Positions 22,728 through 23,369 of a stretch of DNA of 23,369 nucleotides are shown here, piece by piece. Each line of letters opens with the position of its first letter. Position 1 is the stretch's first letter. The notes beneath the pieces were generated by a model. It had not been told where the DNA came from and searched no databases. It saw nothing but the letters and a program-made list of their open reading frames with translations. The translations under genes and the position numbers were made by a program. This stretch comes from Ruminococcus sp. (GTDB lineage: Bacteria; Bacillota; Clostridia; Oscillospirales; Ruminococcaceae): NCBI GenBank assembly GCA_014799765.1, contig JAAVHK010000100.1, positions 1 through 23,369 on the forward strand. Reading direction: 5' to 3'.

Positions 22728-23369
22728 TCATTTTACTTCTTTTTTGCCGGTGACGTACTCATAAATAAGCGATTTTTTGTACTCTTTAAGTAGTTCTGTC
22801 TGCTGATTTTTAAGGGAAATAATTTTGTCAATTTCTTTACATTTTTTATCAAGAAAAGATGATATTTTTTCCTGCTCCTCTACAGGCGGAAGCGGACAAT
22901 ATATTGAAAATAAATCATCTGTATATAAACGTGTAAATCCCTCTGCTACGCCTTTAGATTTCTTTTTAAATTCTGAAATACATTGCGGAGTTTTAAAAAG
23001 ATATTCCAAGTATTTTAAATCTGCTTTTCCTGTTGAATAATAAACCGAATAATCAGGACTGACTAAACCATTATATTTTGATACTGAAAGTATACCCATA
23101 TGTGCTCTTAACTTATTAACTACCAAGTCACCAGAATAAACAATTTTTGCGTCTATATATGTAGAAGCCAGATTTGATATTATTTCCCTTTCTTTTGTAG
23201 GAATAACTCCATATTTCTGACTCATTGAAAGAGGTTCTTCCGTACCATTTTCAGAACGTTCTTTCCGTTCATTTAAAAGATATTTTATACGAATTGTTTT
23301 CCAGTGTTCCGGAATTTTTCCGACCCACTCAACGCCGGATTCTTTCATTTCAACATCTTTATTAAGTCC
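22728..23369 (-). CDS. hsdS: Type I restriction-modification specificity subunit HsdS, 3' part (runs off the right edge)
   Basis: The reading frame is open to the window edge, so the gene is partial here. An ATG at 23348 is probably internal: it is preceded in frame by LNKDVE, a linker commonly seen before a target-recognition domain, and no ribosome site is visible. The segment KESGVEWVGKIPEHW starts a recognition domain of about 140 residues, followed by LPPVEEQEKISSFLDKKCKEIDKII, the conserved helical dimerisation spacer of HsdS, and a tail ending in YEYVTGKKEV. HsdS sets the DNA sequence recognised by the methylase and nuclease subunits. The visible 214 codons cover one recognition domain and one conserved helix, so the other half should be off-window. 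hsdM and hsdR are not visible. Confidence 0.88.
   Translation of the reverse strand, partial: GLNKDVEMKESGVEWVGKIPEHWKTIRIKYLLNERKERSENGTEEPLSMSQKYGVIPTKEREIISNLASTYIDAKIVYSGDLVVNKLRAHMGILSVSKYNGLVSPDYSVYYSTGKADLKYLEYLFKTPQCISEFKKKSKGVAEGFTRLYTDDLFSIYCPLPPVEEQEKISSFLDKKCKEIDKIISLKNQQTELLKEYKKSLIYEYVTGKKEVK

Noticed and set aside
1..23369. CRISPR arrays, tRNA or rRNA genes, insertion sequences
   Set aside because: No regularly spaced repeats, cloverleaf-like sequences, transposase genes or terminal inverted repeats were seen on reading both strands. A tRNAscan and IS search would confirm this.

Overview
The window comes from a low-GC Gram-positive anaerobe of the Ruminococcus / Oscillospiraceae type. 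Three things point there: a secreted protein ending in a type I dockerin (a cellulosome module), consensus sigma-A promoters (TTGACA-17-TATAAT) with strong AGGAGG ribosome sites before almost every gene, and a complete type IV pilus (T4P) locus that lacks the outer-membrane parts PilP and PilQ. The species is an inference. Ruminococcus albus, R. flavefaciens and relatives all fit.

Layout. (1) Positions 1-101: a consensus promoter for a gene off the left edge. (2) 102-797: a PnuC-family vitamin transporter behind a terminator-like attenuator. (3) 899-3476: three type IV prepilins with an S41 serine peptidase embedded among them. The first-transcribed pilin (2994-3476) has the strongest promoter and is probably the major subunit. 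(4) 3812-6604: pilB (extension ATPase, with an MshEN-type N-terminus) and pilT (retraction ATPase). (5) 6848-7687: prepilin peptidase pilD, the only gene on the + strand. (6) 7754-15851: an operon of pilC, a natural pilM-pilN fusion, pilO, then GspK-, GspI/V- and GspJ-like minor pilins. (7) 16227-17141: RNase Z. (8) 17288-18154: a secreted CAP-domain protein with a dockerin. (9) 18398-20704: an HTH-cupin-acyl-CoA synthetase fusion. (10) 20849-22666: asparagine synthetase asnB. (11) 22728 to the right edge: the 3' half of a type I restriction specificity subunit.

How it works together. About 15 kb forms one pilus machine in four transcription units. PilD would process the prepilins. PilC with PilB and PilT would drive extension and retraction. 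The PilMN fusion and PilO form the inner-membrane assembly platform. The K/I/J-like minor pilins would initiate and cap the fibre, and the K-like one carries a large beta-helical ectodomain. The pilus units use near-perfect consensus promoters, most with structured leaders at the transcript 5' end.

The most interesting points are the PilM-PilN fusion, the giant tip-pilin candidate, the PDZ-less peptidase inside the pilin cluster, a prepilin peptidase with a degenerate GxGDxK motif, and a 14-bp inverted repeat that brackets the synthetase promoter and would bury its start codon only in read-through transcripts from asnB.
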